From Candidatus Dechloromonas phosphoritropha (GTDB lineage Bacteria; Pseudomonadota; Gammaproteobacteria; Burkholderiales; Rhodocyclaceae), in contig JADKGN010000004.1 of the NCBI GenBank assembly GCA_016722705.1, forward strand, positions 1,984,001-2,048,000: a stretch of DNA of 64,000 nt, read 5' to 3'. Each line of letters opens with the position of its first letter. Position 1 is the stretch's first letter. The translations under genes and the position numbers were made by a program. This document shows positions 47,355 through 56,436 of the stretch, piece after piece. The notes under the pieces were generated by a model. The model was not told where the DNA came from, did not search any database, and saw only the letters and a list, made by a program, of their open reading frames with translations.

Positions 47355-48506
47355 CTAACGTTTCTTCAATTCATCATCAGGGAAATCCGAGGCGGGCAAC
47401 TGCGTTGCAAACGTAAATTCACCACCGCCGATACCAAGCCTGAAGGCGGTATTTTCGGGCAGTTCGGCAAGTATTTCTTCGCTTTGCTGGGCCAGGGCTT
47501 CGATCATCTCTGTGTAGCCTGGTCTACGTCCGCCCAGAAAGACCCCGATTTTTCCGGCATCACCGCCGAGTCGATAGGCGGTTATCCAAATCTGCGGCCA
47601 GGGAAGCATCACGCGTACATTGTTAGGCCAGTACAACTTCGGGGGCTCTTGGTCGGGGTCGTCGAACTGCATTTCAAGAACCTGTTTCCACCACGCACGA
47701 TATTCAGCCTGTTTTGGACTTTCGCCAAGCTCGTTCCTGTCGGTCGATCTGTCGACCTGCCCGGCAGATGCTTCCGTTCCAAGTTCATCTTCTTCCGATA
47801 CGACTTCAAGTCTTCCGGATTCGCGAATCAGAACCACCGTACGTTCGATTATTTGCGTCTTTGCGATGGCACGCGGCTGGACAACTATCCCACCGTCTTC
47901 AAACCCATATAGAGCGACCTCGACCAGGCTGAATGCGAAGCCAGATGCAGCATTGCGGTTGATCAGTTCTGCAAGTGCGCCAACGTCTTCCCGGATGCCA
48001 TCGCCCGCGATCAAGAGAAGGAATCTGCCCGATCGCATCGCGCTATAGGCATTGTCCACGAACTCCTGCTCTTTCAGGCCCGGCATAACGGCTTGGACAA
48101 GTTCAAAGGGAATATTGCCCTTGCGTCCGAGTACTGACGCCACTTGTCGCTGCAAATCGGAATACGACCAGCGACTGATCGCCCGCGCATAATCCAGAAC
48201 CTGTGCGACCACTTTTCGTCTTGCTTCCGGGTTACGCCAGAGTTTGCATTCGACCAGCGTCAAGCGGCCGTATTGGTTGATGAAGGCAATGTCCAGCGGT
48301 CCGGCTTCAGTTTGGAGCTCCTTGCATAATGGAATTAGCGGTCCAAACGATGGGTCGATGTCCTTTAACGGCAGAAGTTCTGGATGTTCGAATAGCGTAT
48401 CGCGCAGCCACGTTTCGTTACGACCCGAGGTCTCACCAAAAGCGAGCCTTTCGGCACGCACGGCTGGTTCGCCTTCTCGCTCAAGCAAAAAGAAATCATC
48501 GAACAT
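47355..48506 (-). CDS. PD-(D/E)XK nuclease-like protein of unknown role
   Basis: 383 residues. The N-terminal region has LDIAFINQYGRLTLVECKLWRNPEARRKVV: D72, E87 and K89 form the D-(x)n-E-x-K motif of restriction-type nucleases, followed by a helix with QVLDYA, common in this fold. The rest, including a segment rich in charged residues (250-275) and EEPPKLYWPNNVRVMLPWP-like region, matches nothing I recognise. Surrounding genes (DUF6508, DUF6884, GIY-YIG-like) are also accessory. A defence or DNA-processing function is possible but unproven. Confidence 0.65.
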   Translation of the reverse strand: MFDDFFLLEREGEPAVRAERLAFGETSGRNETWLRDTLFEHPELLPLKDIDPSFGPLIPLCKELQTEAGPLDIAFINQYGRLTLVECKLWRNPEARRKVVAQVLDYARAISRWSYSDLQRQVASVLGRKGNIPFELVQAVMPGLKEQEFVDNAYSAMRSGRFLLLIAGDGIREDVGALAELINRNAASGFAFSLVEVALYGFEDGGIVVQPRAIAKTQIIERTVVLIRESGRLEVVSEEDELGTEASAGQVDRSTDRNELGESPKQAEYRAWWKQVLEMQFDDPDQEPPKLYWPNNVRVMLPWPQIWITAYRLGGDAGKIGVFLGGRRPGYTEMIEALAQQSEEILAELPENTAFRLGIGGGEFTFATQLPASDFPDDELKKR

Positions 48507-48565
48507 TTCTGTCTCCTCGTTCGCCGGCGGCCCCAGAGGAAATCGCTTTCATCTATGATTGCCAC

Positions 48566-48819
48566 ATGAAAAAGTTCATCTTTGTCGCTGCCATTATGTG
48601 CTTGCCTCGACCGTTGAGGCAGGAACGAATGAGCGTGGAAGCGAGACCCGAATATACGACAAGCAGGGCCACTATGTCGGCAAGTCAGAGACTCGCGGGG
48701 ATACAACTCGCCTCTATGACAAACAGGGGAATTATGAAGGCAAGAAGGTCACTCGGGGCAACACGACTGAGCTTTACGACAAACACGGGCAATCGCAAGG
48801 CAAGGCAGTCAGTCGCTGA
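48566..48819 (+). pseudogene. small exported repeat protein, frameshifted in the signal peptide
   Basis: ATG 48566 gives MKKFIFVAAIM, a signal-peptide start. One base shift near 48597 continues as VLASTVEAGTNERGSETRIYDKQG, completing a normal signal peptide and mature protein of about 60 residues. The mature part has three repeats of the form YDKxGxxxGK (RIYDKQGHYVGK, RLYDKQGNYEGK, ELYDKHGQSQGK). The longer frames in this area do not make sense otherwise. A one-base deletion, real or from sequencing, explains it. Confidence 0.55.
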
Positions 48820-48872
48820 CTGCAATCAAGGCCAAGTCGATTCGCATGAATTCGAATTGAGGAACGTATGTC

Positions 48873-49292
48873 ATGGCAAAGAAAGTGGCCCTCGTATCGT
48901 GCGTAAAGTCGAAGCGAGAGGTGCCTTCGCCCGCCTGTGATCTATATGCATCCCAGCTTTTTCAGGGGATGCGCAGATACGCCGAGCAGAACGCGGATGC
49001 ATGGTTCATTCTCTCAGCAGAGCATGGCGTTCTCAGTCCCGATGAAGTAATCGCACCTTACGAAAAGACACTCAACAAGATGGGCAAAGCGGCAAGGAGC
49101 CAATGGTCGGCGCGGGTTGTACAGCAGTTGAGTGAGACTCTCGTGGCGGGGACTGCTGTGATTATTCTTGCTGGAAAGCGCTATCGCGATGGGATCATCC
49201 CGGCTCTGATAAAGGAGGGATACGAGGTTGAAGTCCCGTTGGCCGGCCTATCTTTCGGCCGTCAGCTCAGGTGGTTGAAGGAACACAGTTGA
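48873..49292 (+). CDS. DUF6884 family protein
   Basis: 139 residues with MAKKVALVSCVKSKREVPSP at the start (ALVSCxxxK motif), LYASQLFQGMRRYAE, WFILSAEHGVLSPDEVIAPYEKTL and VVIILAGKRYRDGIIPAL. The fold is expected to be DNA-glycosylase/YaaA-like from family knowledge; the reaction is unknown. Its stop overlaps the start of the next gene by one base (TGATG), so both are made together. Confidence 0.75.
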   Translation: MAKKVALVSCVKSKREVPSPACDLYASQLFQGMRRYAEQNADAWFILSAEHGVLSPDEVIAPYEKTLNKMGKAARSQWSARVVQQLSETLVAGTAVIILAGKRYRDGIIPALIKEGYEVEVPLAGLSFGRQLRWLKEHS

Positions 49293-50008
49293 TGACTGAT
49301 GCCCTCGTTCACCTCGACAGGTTTTACGCTATCCTCGCTAAACTGGACGCATTGGAAAACCAAGGGGTTCCGCTCAGGGAATTAAGTTCGAAGTCAGGGT
49401 TGCCAGCGAGGGGGGTCTATTTCTTTCGTGAACCGGGAGAGTATCGTTCATCGTCCCCGCTGACGCCGAGGATCGTTAGAGTGGGCACACATGCTGTTAG
49501 CATTGGAGCTAAGGCAACCTTATGGAACCGATTGAGAACACATCGAGGGAACCGAATTGGTGATGGCAATCACCGCAGCTCGGTTTTTCGCCTGCACGTT
49601 GGAGCCGCATTGCTTGCTCGCAACGGAGAATCGCTTCCGACGTGGGGTCGTGGTGCATCTGCTCCTATAGAGGTTCGTCAAGACACGACTACCAAGGCAG
49701 ATGAACTGGCCTTGGAGAAGAGTGTATCGGAATATCTCGGCAGCATGACTGTGTTATGGGTGGAAGTACCCGATGAGCCTGGGCCAAAAAGTGATCGAGC
49801 ATATATTGAGAGGAACTCTATTGCCCTGCTCTCTAACAGACTTGCTCCTATTGATGTCGTTAATGGTAACTGGTTGGGTTGCTCAAGCCCTCGCGAGGAG
49901 ATTCGCCACAGTCTGCTTTGGAACTTGAACCATGTTCTGGAATCAGTTGATAGGCAATTTCTTGGCCAGTTAGAGGCTGCAGTTGAGCGAACGATAAGCA
50001 AATCCTGA
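49292..50008 (+). CDS. GIY-YIG-like protein
   Basis: 238 residues from the ATG at 49292. GVYFF (41-45) and RVGTH (63-67) stand for the GIY and YIG strands. WNRLRTHRG (78-86) supplies the conserved arginine, and YIERNSIALLSN near residue 180 supplies the glutamate of GIY-YIG nucleases. Spacing is larger than in UvrC or homing enzymes. It is coupled to the DUF6884 gene. GC is lower than the core genome. The partner relation suggests a DNA-modifying or DNA-restricting pair; this is inference. Confidence 0.6.
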   Translation: MTDALVHLDRFYAILAKLDALENQGVPLRELSSKSGLPARGVYFFREPGEYRSSSPLTPRIVRVGTHAVSIGAKATLWNRLRTHRGNRIGDGNHRSSVFRLHVGAALLARNGESLPTWGRGASAPIEVRQDTTTKADELALEKSVSEYLGSMTVLWVEVPDEPGPKSDRAYIERNSIALLSNRLAPIDVVNGNWLGCSSPREEIRHSLLWNLNHVLESVDRQFLGQLEAAVERTISKS

Positions 50009-50251
50009 ACCAGATTGATGACCTGATTAAAAGTTAGATCAGTTCGTAACTCAATTCCGGTTCAACCGGCCTGAGGTGCGTCTTCTCGTCACTGAACGAC
50101 TTTAGCCTTGCACAAGGGAGGGTGTGTCAGAAGTTTTGCGTTTCCGCTAATGACCGCAAAAGCCGAACTCCAGGAGATTGGCAAGTTGTTGAATGGCGGC
50201 TCTCTGGGTTGTTGCCGCCTTTCTTTTTGTCAATTTCCGAGGTGAGCGAAC
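50009..50251. other. intergenic with terminator
   Basis: Stretch after the GIY-YIG-like gene. It holds a small palindrome CCGGTT-C-AACCGG near 50066 and the terminator at 50193. No gene seen. Confidence 0.4.
50193..50228 (+). terminator. intrinsic terminator
   Basis: GGCGGC (50195-50200) pairs with GCCGCC (50214-50219), followed by TTTCTTTTT. It should end the DUF6884/GIY-YIG transcript about 190 bases after the stop. Confidence 0.6.
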
Positions 50252-51031
50252 GTCTCTTCATGGCCGACAGTAGTCATGTGCCTTCAGCTACCTTCGCTGC
50301 CAAACTCGCCTGCATTCCCACTCCAAAAATACCGGAATCGAGTCGTCGACCGCAGCATCCTCGATGCGTTCGAACGCGAGTGTCAGCATGACGCCGGTCT
50401 GGCCGGGCAGGATGCCGAAGGGCGGGCCCCTTGTCTGTTCGCGGACCGAGAAATCGCCGGCGTGCAGCGCACGGTGTAGCTTGACATGACATCCGGGCAG
50501 GAAATGCGGCGGAATCCCTGCGCCTCGCACTGCGTGAAATAACCGTCACGGGAACGGTAGAGGCCGAAAAGGTCGGTGTTCGCATCCGGGGCGATGCGGA
50601 CGACGGTGCGCAGCGTAAGGGCATAGGGAACTTCGGCGATGGTCAGCGTGTTCGGCGTCGCGGAATAAGGCACTTTTTCGCCGTCGACCGCACACTCAAG
50701 GTTTTCAGTTCCTCACCGTCGAGCACCAGCGGTTGCGGGGCGATGGCCGGGTTGCGGCGCATCGTCAGCGTGGCGGTGACGGTTGTGCCGCCGGCTTCAA
50801 TTACGAAATCGAGGTCGACGGTATCGACCAGGAATGCGGGCGGGGTGTAGTCCTTGAGATAAATGGTTGGCGGGGTGTCGGTTTTCATTGTTTGAGCAGC
50901 ATCAGGGTTGGATCGGCCGATGATACGTCAAAGCGGAGAGGGCGGCTTTTGTCGGGCGCGGGGTGTGTGCGACTTGAGGCAGTCGGGGCGCGGTTGTGGG
51001 GCTATTTCCGGTGTCGACCTTCTGTGGACAT
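50252..51031 (-). repeat. pepN-derived repeat, copy A
   Basis: The right part (about 50470-51031) is a degenerate copy of the pepN start region and its upstream DNA. It begins MKTDTPPTIYLKDYTPPAFL at 50888 and breaks at 50643 by frameshift. The left part (50262-50470) is unrelated to pepN. In another minus frame it reads LHAGDFSVREQTRGPPFGIL ... IEDAAVDDSIPVF. The same join of pepN and non-pepN sequence, with the same frame break at the join, recurs in copies B and C, so the chimera is the repeating unit. Confidence 0.8.
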
Positions 51032-51155
51032 CGACATTGCAGTTGTCATGAGGCCGGTTACTGAACTATTGCTGCCGCACAAGGCTGCAAGGTCAGGTCA
51101 GCGTATACCGTAAGGCAAACGGCGATTTCACCGCCATTTCATTGGGTTCGTCACT

Positions 51156-52784
51156 TCCTAAGCCGGACGAGCCGGAACCAAACAGGTATTACGATAGAAG
51201 CCTGACGAATGACCGAGGAGGCGATCATGTTGGCGATGGCTCTGGCGGAACGATACGCGACGAACATGCATGGCGTGCTTTCGTGCTTTGACCGGATCAT
51301 TATCACCGGCACGCTGCCTGGTGCGTGCTACGCGGCAGGAATGACGAGTTATTTGTACACGCACGGAATTCGGGTATTCGACTACCCGCGATTTGCCGAG
51401 CCGCTGCGAGATCGCATTCGTGAGCGTGCGCAGGAGGTGTGTCTGGCGGCGGGTATTGAAATCGCGCACGTCAGCAAAAGCCATATTCGCAAGGAAGAGT
51501 TGGTCGCGCGAGTGCTCGCCGGTCGCGGCGACGCACCGGGTTTGGTGCATGTGCTCTCGGCCATGGAAGCCTGTCCGAGCTACAAACCGTGGCATGACAA
51601 AGGCAGTGGCAAGACTTACCTGCGCCCCGATCAAGGCAAGTGCCTGCACTACTACTTCTATTTCATCGACGAGGAACTGGGGTTGTGCTACCTGCGTGTG
51701 CCGACGTGGGCACCGTTCGGGTTGCAGTTCTACTGTAATGGTCACAGCGCTCTGGCAAGAACTCTGACGCGAGAAAGGATCGACTTCCTCCAGCAGGACA
51801 ACGCCTTCCTGCGTGTCGCCGACATCGCGCAGGCGCAGGCGCTGGCGGATGCGTTCAGTCCCGACGTACTTCACCCGCGACTGGATCGCTATGCGCAGTG
51901 GTTGTGCCCAGTGCTTGACGTCTTTGGATCCTCGTATCACTGGAGCCTGCGCCAAGTCGAATACTCCACCGACCTGATGTTTCGCAGTGAGCAGATATGG
52001 GTTCCACTGTATGACGCCATTTCGCGCCAAGCGGTCTTGGCCGCCAACGCAGAACGCGTCTCCAGCTTTCTGGGCAAGAAGGTCACGCCACAACTGGCCC
52101 AGGAGATCGGTTCCCGGTTGTCCACCCGTATCGAGGGGCGCTGCATCAAGCACACCATGGGCGCCGCTGGCGTCAAGGTGTATGACAAATTCTCCCGCGT
52201 ACTGCGGGTCGAAACGACCGTCAATGACGTGAGTTTCTTCAAACACCACCGCAAGGTGGAACACAAGGACAGGCACGCCACCCGAGAATTGGCGCCCCTG
52301 AAGAAGACAATCTATAGCCTGATCGACCTGCGCGACATCCTGCTCGGCTGCAACCAACGTTACCTGGCGTTCCTCTCCAGCCTCGATGACCCCAGTGCCG
52401 GCGAGCGTGACTTGGAGCGATTGAGCATGCCACGGTTGGGGGCGGCTCCCGGTGTCAAAGGGTGAACTTCTTTGATCCTGCCGAGAAAGCCTTGCTGCAA
52501 ACCATGCAACGCGGCGAGTTCAACATTCACGGTTGGCGTCGTGCCGATCTTCTCAGCTATCTGAAGCTCACTCCGTCCGCCATGTCGCGCCAACTTGCCC
52601 GACTGCGTACGCTCGGCTTGATCAAGAAAGTCACTCATACCTATCGCTACTACCTCACTCGATTGGGGCGTTCAGTCGTCGCTGCGGCCTGCTCATTGAC
52701 CCGCTTCAACATAGTGCCAACCATGGCTTGCGCATCCTGAATTCTTCTCATGATTTGTGATGATTGAACTGGTTAGTGACTAAA
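51156..52784 (+). mobile_element. 1.63 kb repeated element, copy 1
   Basis: Sequence from TCCTAAGCC (51156) to GACTAAA (52784) is nearly identical to 61927-63557; similarity ends sharply on both sides. It contains one gene (51227) with a conserved leader of about 70 bases. I see no convincing terminal inverted repeats or target duplications. Two almost identical copies in one window point to a transposable unit of a type I cannot assign. Confidence 0.75.
51227..52740 (+). pseudogene. repeat-encoded protein (~504 aa), copy 1, frameshifted near its C-terminus
   Basis: The ATG at 51227 has GAGGAGG five bases upstream. The frame runs MLAMALAERYATNMHGVLSC ... to a stop at 52465, after PRLGAAPGVKG. 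The C-terminal ~90 residues continue in another frame (NFFDPAEKALLQTMQRG ... RADLLSYLKLTPSAMSRQLARL...YYLTRLG), a winged helix-turn-helix. Copy 2 has GGGG where this copy has GGG at 52460-52462, so one G was lost. The main part has conserved-looking blocks (GTLPGACYAAGM, KCLHYYFYFIDEELGLCYLRVPTW, IEGRCIKHTMG) but no DDE, HUH or serine/tyrosine recombinase motif that I can see. Confidence 0.75.
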
Positions 52785-52998
52785 TGCCCTGCGCGTACAG
52801 GCGGGCATCGAACAAGCCTTAACAGATGCGGAAATTCGTCCCCTGAATTCTCGGGGGAGACCAAAGACTGCCCATTGATCAGGAAGCGGCCGCTCAAGCT
52901 CCTGAGATCGACTTCTCAAGTTTGGTCATTGCTGCGATTGGCAATTCAACTGATCAATTTCCGATATGAGTTCGAAATCCGCCGCCTCCCCCATACGT
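52785..52998. other. short intergenic, decayed sequence
   Basis: About 210 bases between the repeat element and nrsF. No gene recognised. Confidence 0.4.
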
Positions 52999-53640
52999 CT
53001 ACCAGCGTAGAAGAGCTGACCCCAACAAAGCTCCTATGCATGCGGGGATGAGGATGCCAAGCAGGTACCAAACACCGATAAACGGCGCACCCATCTCCGG
53101 GCAGTGAAGGCAATAGACGACAGCGGCAATCGCTCCAGACAGCAATCCCGCGGTGAAGCCGGCCAGGCGCGGCCGGGTCGGCGCTAGATCCCGCATGGCC
53201 CGTATCACCGCCACGAACACCGGGATCGAAAGCATGGCAATCAGTAACGGACAGATTTTCCATGTTTCGCCGAAGAGCAGTTTCGAGCGCTCAACGGGTT
53301 CCGCGTCGAAGTATGAATAAGTCGCGATAGTCCAAATGGTCAGGACCGGCAAAAAAACTGCCAGCGGCAGCCATTCGAGTCGCGCGCCAGGACGCGACAA
53401 TCGCATTGTGGCAAACAGGCTGCCCCCTGCAAGAGCGCCGGAGAATGCCAGTTTTATCCAGAACATCGGTAGCGAGGTTGCCTGGACGAGATCATGCCGG
53501 GTTCTCAACAACACAAGCATTAGCAAGATCGCGCCGAGCATGCCCCAGCCAATCGACGTCGCGTAGCGCCGTCCTATGGCCGTTGCGGTCATCGTGCCGC
53601 CGCCGGTTGCCAGCATGTTGACCAGATCATCCGTTTTCAT
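52999..53640 (-). CDS. nrsF: NrsF-type membrane anti-sigma factor (DUF1109)
   Basis: 213 residues with six hydrophobic helices. DUF1109/NrsF proteins hold the ECF sigma factor SigF inactive until metal or redox stress. Conserved cysteines are visible: KICPLL and YCLHCPEMGAPFIGVWYLLG. The start overlaps the sigF stop by four bases, as is usual for this pair. Confidence 0.85.
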   Translation of the reverse strand: MKTDDLVNMLATGGGTMTATAIGRRYATSIGWGMLGAILLMLVLLRTRHDLVQATSLPMFWIKLAFSGALAGGSLFATMRLSRPGARLEWLPLAVFLPVLTIWTIATYSYFDAEPVERSKLLFGETWKICPLLIAMLSIPVFVAVIRAMRDLAPTRPRLAGFTAGLLSGAIAAVVYCLHCPEMGAPFIGVWYLLGILIPACIGALLGSALLRW

Positions 53641-54218
53641 AAAGTGCCTCTAATCTTTGCTGCTAGGGCCTTCAGGCCCCGATGTACGCCAACCTTGATC
53701 GCCGACTCCGACATGCCAGTCATTTTCGCTGTTTCTTTCACCGATAAGCCTTCCAGTTTGGTGTGAATGATGGGCAGCCTTTGTTGCTCGGGTAATTCGG
53801 AAAGCAACTTGTGCAAATCCCGTCGTGCTTCGCTTGCTTCCGAATCCGCCACCGAGAAAATTTCCATTTCGTCGTCCAGGGGATCGTTCAACTGTTCATG
53901 AGCGGCCCGCCGACGAAACAGATCTACGAGCTTGTAGCGGGCGATGGCCTGAACCCAAGCCGACAGGGGTTGCCCGGCATCATAGGTATGGCGCTGGTTG
54001 TGTATTGCCAGGAGCGATTCCTGCACCAAATCCTCCACTTCGTCAGGCAGGCGGAAAAGACGTTTCCGCAGGAAGGCGCGCAAATGAGTGCTCAATTCCG
54101 TCAAGAACATCCGGTAGGCCGCGTTGTCCCCGGCAAGCCCGCGCAGCAGTTGATCCTTGAGGCGATCTTCCTTCGCGCGAAACCCTTCTTCTCTAGTTGT
54201 TCGTTGCATTGACGCCAT
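53637..54218 (-). CDS. sigF: ECF sigma factor, SigF type
   Basis: 193 residues if started at the ATG 54218. Region 2 is HLRAFLRKRLFRLPDEVEDLVQESLLAIHNQRHTYD with LSAWVQAIARYKLVDLFRRR. Region 4 is LPEQQRLPIIHTKLEGLSVKETAKMTGMSESAIKVGVHRGLKAL. The gene is paired with nrsF. A GTAACC-N16-CGAA motif lies at 54225-54200, overlapping the first codons, which implies transcription starting inside the annotated frame. Translation would then need a later start, and no ATG/GTG/TTG is available before M37, only CTG codons after AAGGAT. Confidence 0.88.
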   Translation of the reverse strand: MASMQRTTREEGFRAKEDRLKDQLLRGLAGDNAAYRMFLTELSTHLRAFLRKRLFRLPDEVEDLVQESLLAIHNQRHTYDAGQPLSAWVQAIARYKLVDLFRRRAAHEQLNDPLDDEMEIFSVADSEASEARRDLHKLLSELPEQQRLPIIHTKLEGLSVKETAKMTGMSESAIKVGVHRGLKALAAKIRGTL

Positions 54219-54225
54219 TGGTTAC
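54200..54225 (-). promoter_or_regulatory. candidate SigF promoter for sigF-nrsF
   Basis: GTAACC (54225-54220), 16 bases, CGAA (54203-54200). The same motif with identical spacing lies on the opposite strand for the divergent operon. The form matches what I recall for SigF promoters in Caulobacter. It overlaps the sigF start region. Confidence 0.6.
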
Positions 54226-54280
54226 AGCGACCGGAAAAAAGACGAGCCTGGTCTTCACCAAACAAATTTTGCCTGAGCTT

Positions 54281-54306
54281 GTAACCATTAGCCAATTGTC
54301 ACCGAA
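54281..54306 (+). promoter_or_regulatory. candidate SigF promoter for the cytochrome b561 operon
   Basis: GTAACC (54281-54286), 16 bases, CGAA (54303-54306), ending 48 bases before the ATG at 54355. Exact repeat of the motif and spacing found in front of sigF. Confidence 0.7.
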
Positions 54307-54354
54307 CTACCTTTCACAACGCACACCCAAGTGGAAAAAAGAGAAGAGACCAAG

Positions 54355-54951
54355 ATGGATAATGATGCCCGCCTGATTCACCCGCGCTGGGTGCGCATTA
54401 CGCACTGGATCAACGCGGTCGCGGTCATCGTTATGTCCATGAGCGGCTGGAAGATCTATAACGCTTCCCCTGTCTTCGATTTTGTCATTCCCGGCAACAT
54501 AACCCTTGGCGGTTGGCTTGGTGGGGCGATTCAATGGCATTTCGCCGCGATGTGGGTACTGGCCGGCAATGGGCTGATTTACCTTGCGTGCAACATTATC
54601 GGCGGCCGATTGCGCGACAAGTTCTTTCCCCTTTCGCTGCGCACACTGCTGGCAGATGTACTGGCCGCACTGAAAGGTCGGTTGTCTCATGCCGATCTGC
54701 ACCACTACAACATGGTGCAGCGTGGTGCCTACCTATTTGTGATGGCGGATTTGCTGTTGCTCGTCCTGTCCGGCCTGGTGCTTTGGAAATCGGTGCAGTT
54801 TCCGCTGCTCCGTGAACTGCTCGGCGGCTACGAATCGGCGCGGCGGGTTCATTTCCTCGGCATGTCGGCCTTGGTAGCATTTTTCAGCGTTCATCTCCTG
54901 ATGGTGGCGCTGGTTCCCAGCACGCTGCTGGCCATGATCCGCGGACGTTAG
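54355..54951 (+). CDS. cytochrome b561-type membrane protein
   Basis: 198 residues from the ATG at 54355. Four or five helices with paired histidines for heme b: WVRITHWINAVAVIVMSMSGW, FAAMWVLAGNGLIYL, HHYNMVQRGAYLFVM and RVHFLGMSALVAFFSVHLLMVAL. It probably passes electrons between the quinone pool and the periplasmic molybdoenzyme encoded 12 bases downstream. Expected member of the SigF regulon from the promoter in front. Confidence 0.88.
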   Translation: MDNDARLIHPRWVRITHWINAVAVIVMSMSGWKIYNASPVFDFVIPGNITLGGWLGGAIQWHFAAMWVLAGNGLIYLACNIIGGRLRDKFFPLSLRTLLADVLAALKGRLSHADLHHYNMVQRGAYLFVMADLLLLVLSGLVLWKSVQFPLLRELLGGYESARRVHFLGMSALVAFFSVHLLMVALVPSTLLAMIRGR

Positions 54952-54963
54952 AAAGGGACAGCG

Positions 54964-55752
<789 letters not shown>

Positions 55753-55822
55753 GCAATCCCGCTCGGCTGCCCTGAATACCCGGCATCTTGCCGTTCAATC
55801 ACCAATCTCAATGGAGTTCACC

Positions 55823-56086
55823 ATGAAAAAGATCACTTCCACCCTATTCGCCGCCTGTCTTCTGATCGCCGGCAGCACGGCTTTCGCAGAGGATGCAATG
55901 AAGAAGGATGCCATGGCCGATGGCATGGCCAAGGACGGCATGAAGAAGGAAACGATGGCCAAGGATCAGATGGCCAAAGAAGGAATGAAAAAAGATACGA
56001 TAACCAAGGATCACATGACGAAGAATGCCATGACGAAAGATTCGATGGCCAAAGACAGCATGGGCAAAGACGAGATGAAAAAGTAA
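55823..56086 (+). CDS. pentapeptide MXKDX repeat protein
   Basis: 87 residues with signal peptide MKKITSTLFAACLLIAGSTA ... FA, then about 14 pentapeptides of the type MxKDx/MxKEx (AMKKD, GMAKD, QMAKE, SMGKD). The mature protein is almost entirely repeat and highly charged. The methionine richness fits a role beside the methionine-related YedY-like enzyme, for instance as a scavenger of oxidants; this is inference. Third gene of the SigF-type operon. Confidence 0.88.
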   Translation: MKKITSTLFAACLLIAGSTAFAEDAMKKDAMADGMAKDGMKKETMAKDQMAKEGMKKDTITKDHMTKNAMTKDSMAKDSMGKDEMKK

Positions 56087-56436
56087 TTCTGGCAGTTCAT
56101 GCGTCCGGATCGGCGGGAAGGCAAGTTGAAACGCCTCATCCTGTCGATTCCGGAGGGATATTGGGAAATATATTCGACGAATTGATAGGTGGATTTAACT
56201 CTGAAGTGCAACGACGTTATGACGCGAGTGTAGCTGTTTGGTAAAGACCTCGTGGGGTGTTTTGAAGCCGAAATATTTGCCGTCGCCTGACCGGTAACCA
56301 CTACATTGAGGATCTGATTGGCGAAAAGTACGCCGTCAATTCTGGCCGAAGCCCAAGCCAACAAGCCAGAAAATCGAGTGACGGGTTTGCTATCATTTAC
56401 CGGTCCTTCGTTGCGGCAATTTTTCTGTGCCTGAAG
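56087..56436. other. decayed stretch with IS30 remnant
   Basis: 350 bases between the MXKDX gene and repeat copy B. Apart from the IS30 fragment I see no gene. Confidence 0.5.
56195..56290 (-). pseudogene. IS30-family transposase, C-terminal fragment
   Basis: The minus strand reads DGKYFGFKTPHEVFTKQLHSR then HNVVALQS and stop, the C-terminus of IS30-type transposases. Sequence on either side is unrelated, so only about 30 codons remain. Confidence 0.7.

Noticed and set aside
50252..51031. Terminal inverted repeats GGTCGACA at both ends of the pepN-derived repeat
   Set aside because: Only copy C has GGTCGACA on the left (A and B read GGCCGACA), and similarity to pepN upstream DNA continues about 12 bases beyond the right-hand box, so these are not true ends.
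52440..52480. Programmed ribosomal frameshift in the repeat-encoded protein
   Set aside because: Copy 2 is in frame at the same place with one more G, so loss of a base is simpler.
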